64,000 nt of DNA from Undibacterium pigrum (GCF_003201815.1 NZ_QJKB01000008.1:124001-188000); one strand, 5' to 3'; positions 16,608-25,658 are shown, counted from the stretch's first letter. Notes: generated by a model not told the origin, from the sequence alone. Translations and numbers: made by a program.

Positions 16608-17517
16608 TAGAAATTCGCGTATTGCGATGTTGATGGTGGCGCTGAGTTTGATAGGTGGGACTGGGTGTGTGCATTATCTGATGGCGAGCTCTAGCTCTGG
16701 CTCGAGGAATAATACAAATCCAGTCAGCGTTCCTAGAGAATTAACTGCACAGGAAAAAGAAGAGATTGCAAAGAAAGCGGAACTTGCAAGAGAAGAAAGC
16801 AGGAGAAAGTACGAGCTTGAATATAATAATTTGGTGATTGCAGCAAATGCAAATGACCCTGCTGCCAAAACCAAGCTTGGTATAGAGTATTTGAAGAATA
16901 TTGGGTATTTCCCAAAAGACGTAAAAAAGGGAATTGCTCTGATTAAAAGCGCCGCGGATGATGGACACCCAGATGCTGAGTATTATTATGGATGGCTATT
17001 ACTTAAGGGGACACCTGTCGAAAGTGACTACCAGATTAAGCTGGAGCAAGGGGATATAGAACTTTCTTATTCTGAAGGGATAAGGCTGATAGAAAATTCG
17101 GCAAAGAAAATATGTGCAGCGTCGTTTTCGCGAAATTGGAATTATCCAGCCCAGGATTTGAAGAACATCTATCTGGACGGAAAATATGTTTTAAGAAATG
17201 AACAAATTTCTGATCTTTGGTTTGCGAGATTTATCCTGCATTGCGGCGGGCAATCTGGGTTTTCATCCAAGGGAAAATGGCGCTTGTTTGGTCATGAATA
17301 TTTTTCAGATGCAAAAACTTTAGCATTCCTTTATTTGTTGGATAACTCGCGCAGCCCTTTACCCAAATATTACAGAGAACGTGCCTCAGCATTTGCTGCC
17401 ACATTGAATTCGGAGCAGATCAAGGAAGCCAAGGCAATAGCACAAGAACTTCGTTTGGCCGTTCGCCAGTCAGAACAAGAATATCCCGATCCTACTAACT
17501 ATAAGGGTAAAAAATAA
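16591..17517 (+). CDS. Sel1-repeat exported protein, possible lipoprotein
   Basis: 308 residues from a TTG at 16591 with GGAG seven bases upstream, overlapping the Lgt-like gene. An ATG at 16627 is an alternative. The N-terminus is a signal sequence (IAMLMVALSLIGGTGC) with a weak lipobox at the cysteine. After a charged helical linker there is at least one Sel1/TPR-like repeat (AKTKLGIEYLKNIGYFPKDV then GIALIKSAADDGHPDAEYYY). The gene is visibly more AT-rich than its neighbours. It sits between the Lgt-like and radical SAM genes with no gaps, so a scaffold role for them is a reasonable inference. Confidence 0.75.
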   Translation: MDSNLNRNSRIAMLMVALSLIGGTGCVHYLMASSSSGSRNNTNPVSVPRELTAQEKEEIAKKAELAREESRRKYELEYNNLVIAANANDPAAKTKLGIEYLKNIGYFPKDVKKGIALIKSAADDGHPDAEYYYGWLLLKGTPVESDYQIKLEQGDIELSYSEGIRLIENSAKKICAASFSRNWNYPAQDLKNIYLDGKYVLRNEQISDLWFARFILHCGGQSGFSSKGKWRLFGHEYFSDAKTLAFLYLLDNSRSPLPKYYRERASAFAATLNSEQIKEAKAIAQELRLAVRQSEQEYPDPTNYKGKK

Positions 17518-17518
17518 T

Positions 17519-18997
17519 ATGTCCCGAAAAGTCCGCCCTTATCTGTTTTACGACACCACCAGTTCGGTATGTTCCAGCTGCCTGCACCCTGTAGAAGCAA
17601 AGATCATTTTCAAGGATGATAAAGTTTATATGGACAAGTGGTGCAGCGCGCATGGTACTGAGCGCGTGCTGGTCAGTGATGATGTTGAATACTACAGGCT
17701 GTGCCGCGAAGTATTCGTCAAGCATCCAGAAATGCCGCAAATTTTTAATACCAAAATGGAATATGGCTGTCCTTATGACTGTGGCTTGTGCCCCGATCAT
17801 ATGCAGCATTCCTGTTTATCCATCGTTGAGATTACAGATAACTGTAATTTGAATTGCCCGGTCTGCTATGCAGAAAGCGGCACACACCGTGAACAGCACA
17901 AGCCACTGGCTGACATTATCAAGATGCTTGATACCGTGGTTGCCAATGAAGGCGAGGCAGACGTCATGCAATTGTCAGGTGGCGAGCCAACTCTGCATCC
18001 ACAATTCTGGGAAATTCTGGATGCTACCAAAGCTCGCCCCATCAAGCATGTCATGATCAATACCAATGGCATAGTGCTGGCGCAGGACAAGGCCTTTGTT
18101 GAGCGCCTGGCGAGCTATGCGCCGGGTGTGGAAGTGTATCTGCAATTTGATTCTTTCCGGGCAGAAGTGCATAAGGCCTTGCGTGGTGCAGACTTGCGCC
18201 GCATACGTCAGCAGGCACTGGAAAATCTGAATGCAGTTAATCTATCTACCACTCTGGTCGTGACCCTGAAAAAAGGTTTGAATGACGATGAGATAGGCGA
18301 CATCATCAATTTTGGGCTGACCCAAAAATGCGTGCGCGGCGTGACCTTGCAACCCATACAGGATGCGGGTCGTGTCCAGAATTATGACCCGCGCCTGCAT
18401 AGATTGACGGTATCAGAAATACGCAGAAAAATCACTGAGCAATGCAGCCTGTTCAGTCTCAAGGATATCGTGCCCGTACCTTGTAATCCAGATACGCTTG
18501 CGATGGCCTATGCTTTGAAGACGGAAGAAAAAACCGTACCACTGACGCGCTATCTTGATCCACAGTCTTTGGTGGAGGGTAGTGGCAATACCATCGTCTT
18601 CGAGCGTGACGAGAATTTAAAGCAGGGTATGAAAGACCAGATTTTCAAACTCTTCTCTACCAATCATTCGCCTGAGTCACAGGCTAATTGTCTGTCAGAA
18701 CTGATGTGCTGTCTGCCATTGATCTCTGCACCGCAAAATCTCAGGTACGACAATGTCTTTCGTGTATTGATTGTGCAGTTCATGGATGCTTATTCACTCG
18801 ACGTGCGCGCATTGAAAAAGTCCTGCATCCACTTCGCCCTGCCAGATGGAAAGATGATACCGTTTGAGAGTTATAACTTGCTGTACAGAGAAGCCAGCAG
18901 GTTGAAAGAAATACGCAGCAGCATTGCGAGGCAAACCATGGATAGAATGCCAGAGGGGAAGAAGCAGAAACACATTCCCTTACTGGAAATTAACTAA
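17519..18997 (+). CDS. Radical SAM protein resembling tetraether lipid synthase (Tes)
   Basis: A 492-residue radical SAM enzyme. The 4Fe-4S cysteines are C109, C113 and C116 in CNLNCPVCYAESGTH, and the SAM-binding GGEP motif is in MQLSGGEPTLHP. It has an N-terminal cysteine region (C18, C21, C42) and a second set (C84, C88, C91, C99) just before the radical SAM core. The C-terminus has CIHFALPDGKMIPFESYN, matching the layout I recall for archaeal tetraether lipid synthase and bacterial relatives. Tes joins isoprenoid chains through sp3 carbons. A role in coupling or modifying lipid chains is inferred here and supported by the adjacent Lgt-like membrane protein. It starts two bases after the Sel1 gene. 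Confidence 0.8.
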   Translation: MSRKVRPYLFYDTTSSVCSSCLHPVEAKIIFKDDKVYMDKWCSAHGTERVLVSDDVEYYRLCREVFVKHPEMPQIFNTKMEYGCPYDCGLCPDHMQHSCLSIVEITDNCNLNCPVCYAESGTHREQHKPLADIIKMLDTVVANEGEADVMQLSGGEPTLHPQFWEILDATKARPIKHVMINTNGIVLAQDKAFVERLASYAPGVEVYLQFDSFRAEVHKALRGADLRRIRQQALENLNAVNLSTTLVVTLKKGLNDDEIGDIINFGLTQKCVRGVTLQPIQDAGRVQNYDPRLHRLTVSEIRRKITEQCSLFSLKDIVPVPCNPDTLAMAYALKTEEKTVPLTRYLDPQSLVEGSGNTIVFERDENLKQGMKDQIFKLFSTNHSPESQANCLSELMCCLPLISAPQNLRYDNVFRVLIVQFMDAYSLDVRALKKSCIHFALPDGKMIPFESYNLLYREASRLKEIRSSIARQTMDRMPEGKKQKHIPLLEIN

Positions 18998-19003
18998 GAA
19001 AAA

Positions 19004-19032
19004 AAGCCAGCTAAAATTTCAATAGCTGGCTT
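19004..19032. terminator. Bidirectional terminator
   Basis: AGCCAGCT and AGCTGGCT form an 8-bp stem preceded by an A-run and followed by T-rich sequence. It ends the radical SAM gene on the plus strand and the lipoprotein gene on the minus strand. Confidence 0.85.
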
Positions 19033-19038
19033 CTTCAT

Positions 19039-20358
19039 TTAAGGCAAGGCAGCAGGCTTTGCCAGATAATTTGTTGAGTAAAGCTTGAACTGTCCACCGT
19101 CGGTATTGATGGAAGTCTGGTTCACTTCACCGGTACTGAACACAGCACCCAGGCCACCAACTGCCACCATTTCTGATGTGTGGGTCAGGAAATAGCGTAC
19201 CTTATTGTCGCGCCATTTACCGGCAGAGCCACCCAGTTGTGTGGATGGCACTCCCAGCGGGGTTTGCCACCACAGCACAGGCAATTGCAAGCCCTGGTAG
19301 TAAGTCTTGGCCAGCGCAAAATGTTCCTTGAAATTGGGTGAGGTCAGGTTGGACTCATCCCAGTACCAGCCTGTGCCCGCACGGGTGCAGTATGACACCT
19401 GGGGAACGGTTTCAAAGCAACCGGCATCCCTGTCCAGTGTTTGCATGACGATAAAGTCAGCCTTGTCTGCGCCCAGCTTCAGCATGTAGGACATGGCAGT
19501 TGAATGCAGGTCGCCAAACAGGGCAGGGGGGAAGCCAATGTAGGCGTTTGGTGCAATGGCTCTCGCCATCTGGATCAGGCATAAGCTGATACCAGCGACA
19601 CTATTGGGCTGGTTGCTGCAATCAGGGTTGCTGTTGACCTGGGCTGGTACGGTCGCAGGGTCAGCGTTATTCGATATCCTTTGCGTGTAACCCCAAAAGT
19701 CTGGCTCAAAATTCACCAGGGCTGGCTTACCGTAGGCCTTGATCTGCTGGAACATCAGACGCACATTATCCCAATAGCCCTTCATGAAAGTTGTATTGGT
19801 CAAGCCACTCAGGTTGCCGTCACCGTTGCTGGCCATTTGATAAAGGGTGAACATGGGAACAGCACCCAGCTTGTCGGCATTTTGCGCAACGATTTGCACA
19901 TATGCACCGGAAGGACTATTCCATGTCGGCCAGGAGCCTGCACCTACGCCGACCAGGTACTGATCATAGATATCCGGGGTAATGCCTTGCTTTTGTATAT
20001 CTGCCAGGTCCGCACTGCCGAGACCAACCAGGAAGCGGCTGGACTTGCCCAGTTTGGCAACCAGGGCAGCAGCTTTTTTCTCAAGAGTAACGACGGTGGT
20101 GCCGGTCGTTGTGCCAGTACCCGTAGTTGTACCGGTACCTGTCGTAGTTCCTGTACCAGTCGTTGTACCTGTACTTGTCCCGGTACCTGTTCCCGTTGTG
20201 GTACCAGTATTTGATCCTGTACCTGTAGTCGTGCCGGTAGTTGTACCCGTGGTAGTCGTGCCAGTAGTGGTCGTGGTTGCGGCAGTAGAGCCACCACCAC
20301 CGCCGCAGGCACTGGTAGCCAGTAACAAGCTTGCTGCAAGGAGAGTTGGGAGTTTCAT
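19039..20358 (-). CDS. Lipoprotein with Thr/Gly linker and possible glycoside-hydrolase-like domain
   Basis: 439 residues. The signal ends at C18 (ATSACGGGGG), suggesting a lipoprotein. Residues about 24-88 are almost only Thr and Gly (repeated TGTTTGT), a flexible linker encoded by imperfect repeats at about 20095-20289. The remaining 350 residues carry acidic and aromatic stretches such as PALVNFEPDFWGYTQRI, AYIGFPPALFGDL and LPVLWWQTPLG. These look like strands of a TIM-barrel sugar-processing enzyme, with E and D in NFEPDFW as possible active-site residues. I do not recognise the family, so the enzymatic guess is weak. It is a single gene with phased direct repeats upstream. Confidence 0.7.
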   Translation of the reverse strand: MKLPTLLAASLLLATSACGGGGGSTAATTTTTGTTTTGTTTGTTTGTGSNTGTTTGTGTGTSTGTTTGTGTTTGTGTTTGTGTTTGTTVVTLEKKAAALVAKLGKSSRFLVGLGSADLADIQKQGITPDIYDQYLVGVGAGSWPTWNSPSGAYVQIVAQNADKLGAVPMFTLYQMASNGDGNLSGLTNTTFMKGYWDNVRLMFQQIKAYGKPALVNFEPDFWGYTQRISNNADPATVPAQVNSNPDCSNQPNSVAGISLCLIQMARAIAPNAYIGFPPALFGDLHSTAMSYMLKLGADKADFIVMQTLDRDAGCFETVPQVSYCTRAGTGWYWDESNLTSPNFKEHFALAKTYYQGLQLPVLWWQTPLGVPSTQLGGSAGKWRDNKVRYFLTHTSEMVAVGGLGAVFSTGEVNQTSINTDGGQFKLYSTNYLAKPAALP

Positions 20359-20370
20359 AAGACTGGCTGT

Positions 20371-20400
20371 TGCGTCAATATTTCGTCAATGTTGCGTCAA
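20371..20400. promoter_or_regulatory. Three CGTCAA direct repeats with 11-bp spacing
   Basis: CGTCAA occurs at 20373, 20384 and 20395, exactly 11 bases apart, so the sites lie on one face of the helix. They are just upstream of the lipoprotein start at 20358. This looks like a binding array for an activator such as a response regulator. Confidence 0.5.
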
Positions 20401-20491
20401 AAGTATTTGTTCATGATAGACGAAGCTATCCATGCTTGCTTGAGTGCAGTTCAGGCTTGCCGCTTAAATAACAATCCTTCACAATGTTGGC

Positions 20492-21115
20492 ATGTCAGAA
20501 CCCAAGCCCCAAAGAAAAACCTGTCCACGCTGTTTCCGCCCGGCCAGTGCCTGCATATGCAGCTGGATTTGCAGTATTGCCAATACGCCAGAGGTATTGG
20601 TATTGCAACATCCTCTGGAAGTGAATAATGCCAAGGGCAGCGCACGCCTGCTTGACCTGTGCCTGCAAGATTCGCGCATGGTCGAGGCTGAGCAATTTGA
20701 CGAACAATTATTGACTGGCCTGTTGCAAGCAGATGGCAAGCAAGCCGTCTTGCTTTATCCGGCAACCACGCAAAATGAAGCAACTGACCTGAAATATGAA
20801 GCGCCAGAGTTTGTCTTGCAGGATCATGTCCTGGGGAATTTGAGACTGGTGATTATCGACGCCACCTGGCGCAAGAGCCGCAAGATGCTGTATCTGAACC
20901 CAGTCTTGCAACAACTGCCGCGCCTGAGCCTGCAAAACATGCCTGCATCCCATTACCGCATCCGCAAAGCCCATGCGCCTGATCAGTTGTCGACCCTGGA
21001 GGCAGCTTGTTATGCGCTCATGCAGCTGGAGCAGGATGAGGCAAAATATCAGCCGCTGTTACAAGCTTTTGATGGGTTTGTGGGGCAGCAGATGGGGTTC
21101 AGGTCTGGATGTTGA
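20492..21115 (+). CDS. DTW-domain tRNA uridine aminocarboxypropyltransferase-like protein
   Basis: A 207-residue DTW-domain protein. An N-terminal zinc-type cysteine cluster (CPRCFRPASACIC) is followed by VLQHPLEVNNAKGSARLL. The signature appears as IDATWRKSRKML, with DATW in place of DTW, and the LSTLEAACYAL region closes the domain. TapT/YfiP relatives transfer the 3-amino-3-carboxypropyl group of SAM to a uridine in tRNA. It appears monocistronic and divergent from the lipoprotein gene. Confidence 0.87.
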   Translation: MSEPKPQRKTCPRCFRPASACICSWICSIANTPEVLVLQHPLEVNNAKGSARLLDLCLQDSRMVEAEQFDEQLLTGLLQADGKQAVLLYPATTQNEATDLKYEAPEFVLQDHVLGNLRLVIIDATWRKSRKMLYLNPVLQQLPRLSLQNMPASHYRIRKAHAPDQLSTLEAACYALMQLEQDEAKYQPLLQAFDGFVGQQMGFRSGC

Positions 21116-21151
21116 TGTGTAATTGCTTTGCTTTGGACATACTGATCTGGT

Positions 21152-21511
21152 TCAGCTTATTGTTTCACGCCATGAATGAGAGCAGGACAGACACTGCTTT
21201 GCTTTAGGTGTTTTGGGTAATTTGCCGTATTTAGGTGTAGGGCATGCGTTTGCGTAAATTTCTGCGCGATGTTCAAGCAGTAAACGCTCTTTTATTTGAT
21301 CCCTGAAGTTTGCACTCCCAATCGAATATAGTTTTTTTGTGCTTTCACTAGGCTCGTTACGCCCAGGTGTGAAAATCATTAATTCAGTTTTTTCAGATGC
21401 TACAACGTTAAACGTGAATGAGTTTACCGCTTCGCGCTCTTCGTCAGTCATCAAGTGCTGGAAATACTCCAGAACGTAGGGGGTAGTTTCAAAGTCTATA
21501 TCTCTGCTCAT
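21152..21511 (-). CDS. Hypothetical protein, 119 residues
   Basis: I do not recognise this protein. It is soluble, with charged residues spread evenly and a C-terminal CLSCSHSW that may be half of a metal site. It is the last of three minus-strand AT-rich genes (21152-22619) that look like an accessory insertion between the DTW gene and the NTF2-like gene. The ribosome-binding site is weak. Confidence 0.5.
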   Translation of the reverse strand: MSRDIDFETTPYVLEYFQHLMTDEEREAVNSFTFNVVASEKTELMIFTPGRNEPSESTKKLYSIGSANFRDQIKERLLLEHRAEIYANACPTPKYGKLPKTPKAKQCLSCSHSWRETIS

Positions 21512-21538
21512 TTGTAATTTTCAACGTTTAGTAAATAA

Positions 21539-21985
21539 TCAAGTTTTATACAGATGGGGATAAAGTTTCTGCCTGCAATCGAGTTCAAACCGTTCTTTCT
21601 CGTCCTTGAACTCTGACCATCCTATTAAATCAAGAGCCTGACGTGCTGCTGCCCTGACTGGTTCCCATTCGGTATTGGAAAAAATATTCCAGTCACCACA
21701 ATGAAAAGCATCATGACTTAAAGAGTTGCACCGATGAAAGATGAGTTCGAGTGACAGCCGTAACTGAATGTACGATGGCTCACGTATTTCGTTTAAGAAG
21801 TCATTGACTGGAAGAATTTTTTCAATCCAGACTTCACAAGCTGGACAGTATGGAATTGTAGCGCTTTGATCGTTTGCGGATGAAGCCAAAAAACTCAATC
21901 CAGTGCAAAGCTCGCATAGGGAAAGAATTTTTTTGAATTCATCCTGCATCCACCATGCCCAGACTTGGTCTGAAAATTTTTCCAT
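21539..21985 (-). CDS. Hypothetical protein with CxxC pairs, 148 residues
   Basis: A mostly helical protein with two cysteine pairs, CELC (about residue 22) and CPAC (about residue 47), which could bind zinc. The rest is charged and rich in aromatic residues (HDAFHCGDWNIFSNTEW). The gene is AT-rich like both neighbours and ends 27 bases before the next minus-strand gene. Small unrelated genes in such a block are often immunity-type proteins, but nothing here proves that. Confidence 0.55.
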   Translation of the reverse strand: MEKFSDQVWAWWMQDEFKKILSLCELCTGLSFLASSANDQSATIPYCPACEVWIEKILPVNDFLNEIREPSYIQLRLSLELIFHRCNSLSHDAFHCGDWNIFSNTEWEPVRAAARQALDLIGWSEFKDEKERFELDCRQKLYPHLYKT

Positions 21986-22103
21986 TCAATCGGTTCTCTT
22001 GGGAAGGTTTCGTTTGTGCCTGATTCTAATGTCAAAACCGCGTATTTTTCCTCTTAAATTTGAGATGAAAAATAGCAAGGAAATGAAAGGTGATTTCTCG
22101 GTC

Positions 22104-22619
22104 TTATTTAAAATCATGACTGTTTGATACTTCACGACTATAGCTTGCTTCAAACTCGCTTCTAGAATTAGCTGAATCCCATAAATTGCTAATGTATTCA
22201 AATTCTTGTTCGAACGGTTCTCGAAAATCCTCTACATCTGTCGCGTATTCGCAGTTTCGACTAAGCATGACAAACCATGATGGATAATCTATCTTGTAGC
22301 TGAGTTTGGTAAGTATCGCGTCAATTGATTGTATCGACTCTTCTCCTGCCAGGTATCGCGAATGCAAACCAGCGATGTACTTTCCAGCTAGAAATTCATA
22401 ATCTATCGAAGCTAAACCTATGTAACGTTCCAGCACGATTTCGATTAAGGGTAGGGCTTCTTCACTATCATTTGCTGCAGCTAACAGTACTACCTCAAGG
22501 TCATCGCCTTCCTCATCTAATTGCAGACGCTTGATTGCCCAATCGATGCAGGGGGTAATATTTGCTATCCCCAGTTTTAGCAATACGTATTGAGAGTGCA
22601 ATTGCATAATTGCATTCAT
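22104..22619 (-). CDS. Hypothetical acidic protein, about 171 residues
   Basis: The start is taken at MNAIMQLHSQYVLLKLG (22619) behind a GGTAAGAAG stretch; an in-frame ATG at 22688 adds 23 residues. The protein is acidic and helical, with no signal peptide or membrane segment (QLDEEGDDLEVVLLAAANDS, EPFEQEFEYISNLWDSANSR). Its size and acidity fit immunity or Imm-like families, but I recognise none. It is the first gene of the AT-rich trio. Confidence 0.55.
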   Translation of the reverse strand: MNAIMQLHSQYVLLKLGIANITPCIDWAIKRLQLDEEGDDLEVVLLAAANDSEEALPLIEIVLERYIGLASIDYEFLAGKYIAGLHSRYLAGEESIQSIDAILTKLSYKIDYPSWFVMLSRNCEYATDVEDFREPFEQEFEYISNLWDSANSRSEFEASYSREVSNSHDFK

Positions 22620-22703
22620 TGTCTTCTTACCTTTGCATAAAGTGGTTGCCAGAGATAATTCTATAGCCAGTACATGATCGCCAGGCACTTATCTCATTCT
22701 CAT

Positions 22704-23180
22704 TTAACTGCTTTTCTTCGGCTTGCTATACCAAAGCGCATTCACAATAATCCAGCGGTCTTCAAATTTGCCCATGTGGAAGTAATCGACAAACCATGGG
22801 GTTTCCAGACGTACTGAGGCTGCCTTGTCTGTTACATCGAGGACGGCGCAGGTACGGCTCCATTCTGCCTTGGGTGTTTTTAGTGCGCCCGCCTTGGTCA
22901 GGCTGACCAGTTCTTCTTTGGACATGCGTCGCAAGCCCAGGCGCTCGTCTGGTGTGTCGCCTATCACCGAGCGTTTTGCCAGGTCTGGATGCAGGGACCG
23001 GGCTACCCGTTTTGGATCGGCTTCCAGTTGGCCATCGATATAGTCGTAGCAAGTCGCTTCGATGGCGGCAAGGGTTGCAGCGTCGACATTGGCTGTCGTT
23101 CCGGGGATTGTGCCAGGAATCGTGGCAGCAGCGGGGCTGGCAAGCAGGGCTGCAGTGGCAAGAAAAGTTGCGATGGGCAT
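22704..23180 (-). CDS. Exported NTF2-like / putative lumazine-binding protein
   Basis: 158 residues with a signal peptide ending near AAAT and a Thr/Pro-rich start. The core AIEATCYDYIDGQLEADPKRVARSLHPDLAKRSV and the closing DYFHMGKFEDRWIIVNALWY match the nuclear-transport-factor-2-like 'putative lumazine-binding' family. Function is unknown; ligand binding in the periplasm is likely. It lies downstream of, and on the same strand as, the oligopeptide transporter gene, from which it is separated by a terminator. Confidence 0.75.
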   Translation of the reverse strand: MPIATFLATAALLASPAAATIPGTIPGTTANVDAATLAAIEATCYDYIDGQLEADPKRVARSLHPDLAKRSVIGDTPDERLGLRRMSKEELVSLTKAGALKTPKAEWSRTCAVLDVTDKAASVRLETPWFVDYFHMGKFEDRWIIVNALWYSKPKKSS

Positions 23181-23357
23181 GGTTGGTGTTCCTGTTGATT
23201 AAAGCTGTTGATGTCGAGTGCTACTAGCTTGATACTGGAAATCGTATTGCCTTGCTCATGTAAAACTCATGTAAATAATGAGTGTCACTTTAGCTTGACC
23301 AGCAATACAGGTGTTTGTTCCTGGCATTTGATAATTTTCTTTTTAAAAACATCCATG

Positions 23358-23380
23358 AAAAAGCCCCGCAAAAGCGGGGC
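23358..23380 (-). terminator. Terminator of the OPT transporter gene
   Basis: On the minus strand GCCCCGC-TTTT-GCGGGGC is followed by five T residues, 35 bases after the transporter stop. This is a classical intrinsic terminator. Confidence 0.9.
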
Positions 23381-23414
23381 CAGTTGTTTATAAGTCCGAG
23401 GTTTCAGCGCAGTA

Positions 23415-25397
23415 TCAGATCAACACATTGATAATCGCATTACCGATACCTATTAATGCTGCACCAGAGATCAGGCCAGCGCAGATAGGTTCGCAACCCT
23501 CTACCCAGAAATCATGGCCTTTGCTGCCAGGCGTGCTGTTCTTGCGACCCATCCACCAGAATATGGCTGCGCCTATCCACATTGCCAGGCAGGATTCTGG
23601 TGGCAGGATGACGCCCAGACCAATGGAAACAGCGGACAAGGGGAAGCGGCCTTTGGTGAAGATGCGGGCCAGTTCGATAATGGTGGCGGCTACGGCTGCC
23701 ACGATGATGCCGGTGATGGCAGATGCTGGCAGGCTGCTGAAGCCTTTGGCGATCAGTTCGGCAACGCCCTTCCATTGCATCGCACCTGGGAAGGCAAATT
23801 TGTCGGAAACAATAGTGGCAGTGGAGCGTATGCCGTCAGCATCTGGCGGCAAGAACAGCAGGAAGTACAGCGGTACGCAAGCCAGCGCGCCTGAGAAAAT
23901 ACCGATGATATGGCCTATCGCCTGCTGCCTTGGTTTTGCACCCAGCATGTAACCAGGTTTGATATCAGACAACAGGTTGGATGCATTCGATGCCACTTCT
24001 GCTGTCATGCCCGCAGGTATCAGGTTATTGGCAGGGTTGGTGCTGTCGATAGCGCCCATGCTGAACTGGGTGATTTTTGACAGTGTGCCAGTTGGTGTCC
24101 ATGAAGTCAGGGCCATCGCATTGGCGCAGATGATGGTCAGGATGAACACCAGCGGCAGGGTGATGATGGACATCAGCCATGGCACGCCAAAGAATTCATG
24201 CGTGGTCCATGCAGCCAGGATACTGAATACAGGAATGCCGATGTAAGAGATGATCAGCGGTACTTCGATATGATCAAGAACAGTGCTGGTTTGGTCAGCC
24301 ACTTTCTTGGTGTCAGATTTTTTGAACAGACTGGTGAACAATTCAGGCTTGGCTGCCAGGCTGATGAAGGAAGCCACCACCATCATGGAAACCGCCCACC
24401 ACAGACCCCATTGGTTGACGATCTCGGTACGGGAAATCGGTACCAGTTTACCGCTAGGAGCGATACGTTCGACGATGTCGCCACGCTGTATCATCCACGG
24501 TGCCAGAAAAACGAAATTGATGATGGTGCCCAGCAAAACGCTGCTGGCGACACGTATGCCCATCAGGCCGCCAACGCCCAGCATGGCAGCATCCATGGTA
24601 AAGCGCAGGCCCAGTGCACGGAAGTCTGTACCCAGGATTTTTGGGATCAGCATGTCATATTTGACTGCCGCTGCGTAATAGTAAGAGTCAACGCGCTCCT
24701 GGAAATGCCAGGCCTCTGTCATGCCTGCCCATTTATCCATGCGCAGGATTTTGAACTGGATGAATTTCATCCAGCCATCGCTGGTGATCATCTGGTAGAT
24801 GGCTGTCCACATGGCGGTGAAAGCCATCAGACGCGCCTTGTACATGCCGCTGGCTGCTTCGCCCGTATATACCGCATCCAGCACCACGCCACAGGCACGG
24901 CCTTCAGGGAAGGGCAGTTGATCTTCATTGATAAAGCGGCGCTTCATCGGGAAGGCCACCAGTACACCCAGGATGGAGCAGATACTCATCCACACCACCA
25001 GATGCCACCAACTGACTACCGTGCCACTGATCAGCATATAGGCTGACAGCACGGTATTGAGCGGCATGGTCATATAGCCAGCAGCTGTGGCGATGGATTG
25101 CGTACAGTTGTTTTCAAGGATAGTGAAATCCTTGGCCAGACCCAGGTTGGCGAGTATTTTGAAAATCGCAAAGGCCAGAATGACAGATGTCAGGCCTACA
25201 CCTATGGTGATACCGGTCTTGGCACCGATGTATAAAGCAGTTGCAGACAATATGCCGCCAAGCAAAAAGCCAGTGAATGCCGAGCGTATGGTCAACTGCG
25301 CCATGTCCCCCCGATAAATATTGGCGAACCACCACTCGTCCTTTTGGGCACGGGTCCAGGTTCGTATTTGCTCATCGCTTAATTGTTGCAGCGCCAT
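23415..25397 (-). CDS. OPT-family oligopeptide transporter
   Basis: A 660-residue integral membrane protein with about 14 or more helices across its length. Characteristic OPT segments are NNCTQSIATAAGYMTMPL near residue 95, LPFPEGRACGVVLDAVYTG near 160 and IKPGYMLGAKPRQQAIGHIIG near 480. The family carries peptides or metal chelates into the cell in a proton-coupled way. It appears to be a single transcription unit. The region before the start (25398-25687) holds its promoter. Confidence 0.92.
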   Translation of the reverse strand: MALQQLSDEQIRTWTRAQKDEWWFANIYRGDMAQLTIRSAFTGFLLGGILSATALYIGAKTGITIGVGLTSVILAFAIFKILANLGLAKDFTILENNCTQSIATAAGYMTMPLNTVLSAYMLISGTVVSWWHLVVWMSICSILGVLVAFPMKRRFINEDQLPFPEGRACGVVLDAVYTGEAASGMYKARLMAFTAMWTAIYQMITSDGWMKFIQFKILRMDKWAGMTEAWHFQERVDSYYYAAAVKYDMLIPKILGTDFRALGLRFTMDAAMLGVGGLMGIRVASSVLLGTIINFVFLAPWMIQRGDIVERIAPSGKLVPISRTEIVNQWGLWWAVSMMVVASFISLAAKPELFTSLFKKSDTKKVADQTSTVLDHIEVPLIISYIGIPVFSILAAWTTHEFFGVPWLMSIITLPLVFILTIICANAMALTSWTPTGTLSKITQFSMGAIDSTNPANNLIPAGMTAEVASNASNLLSDIKPGYMLGAKPRQQAIGHIIGIFSGALACVPLYFLLFLPPDADGIRSTATIVSDKFAFPGAMQWKGVAELIAKGFSSLPASAITGIIVAAVAATIIELARIFTKGRFPLSAVSIGLGVILPPESCLAMWIGAAIFWWMGRKNSTPGSKGHDFWVEGCEPICAGLISGAALIGIGNAIINVLI

Positions 25398-25639
25398 ATT
25401 TTCTCCAAAGCGGTTGTCTTGCTTGATGATGATGCCCGGCTTGTTGATGCATACGCAAGATCATTGCAAATATGAAACACGAAGCCGGAAATATGAAAAT
25501 TTTCTTTCAGGTGCGGCAGTATCCAAGCGACAGATGTTTTCTGTCAAGCGTGCTTGTTGAAAAAAAGGATTTTGCTGTTGTTCTATTTGATTTATAGCGA
25601 AATTGGCATCGTCGCATGACTGTCCCCGACCTGAATTGT

Positions 25640-25658
25640 CCCGGTCAGCGTGACCGGG
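25640..25658 (-). terminator. Hairpin downstream of the TetR gene
   Basis: CCCGGTCA-GCG-TGACCGGG is a perfect 8-bp stem 30 bases after the TetR stop on the minus strand. The T-run is poor, so terminator function is only likely. The rest of 25398-25687 shows nothing more than AT-rich promoter sequence. Confidence 0.5.
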
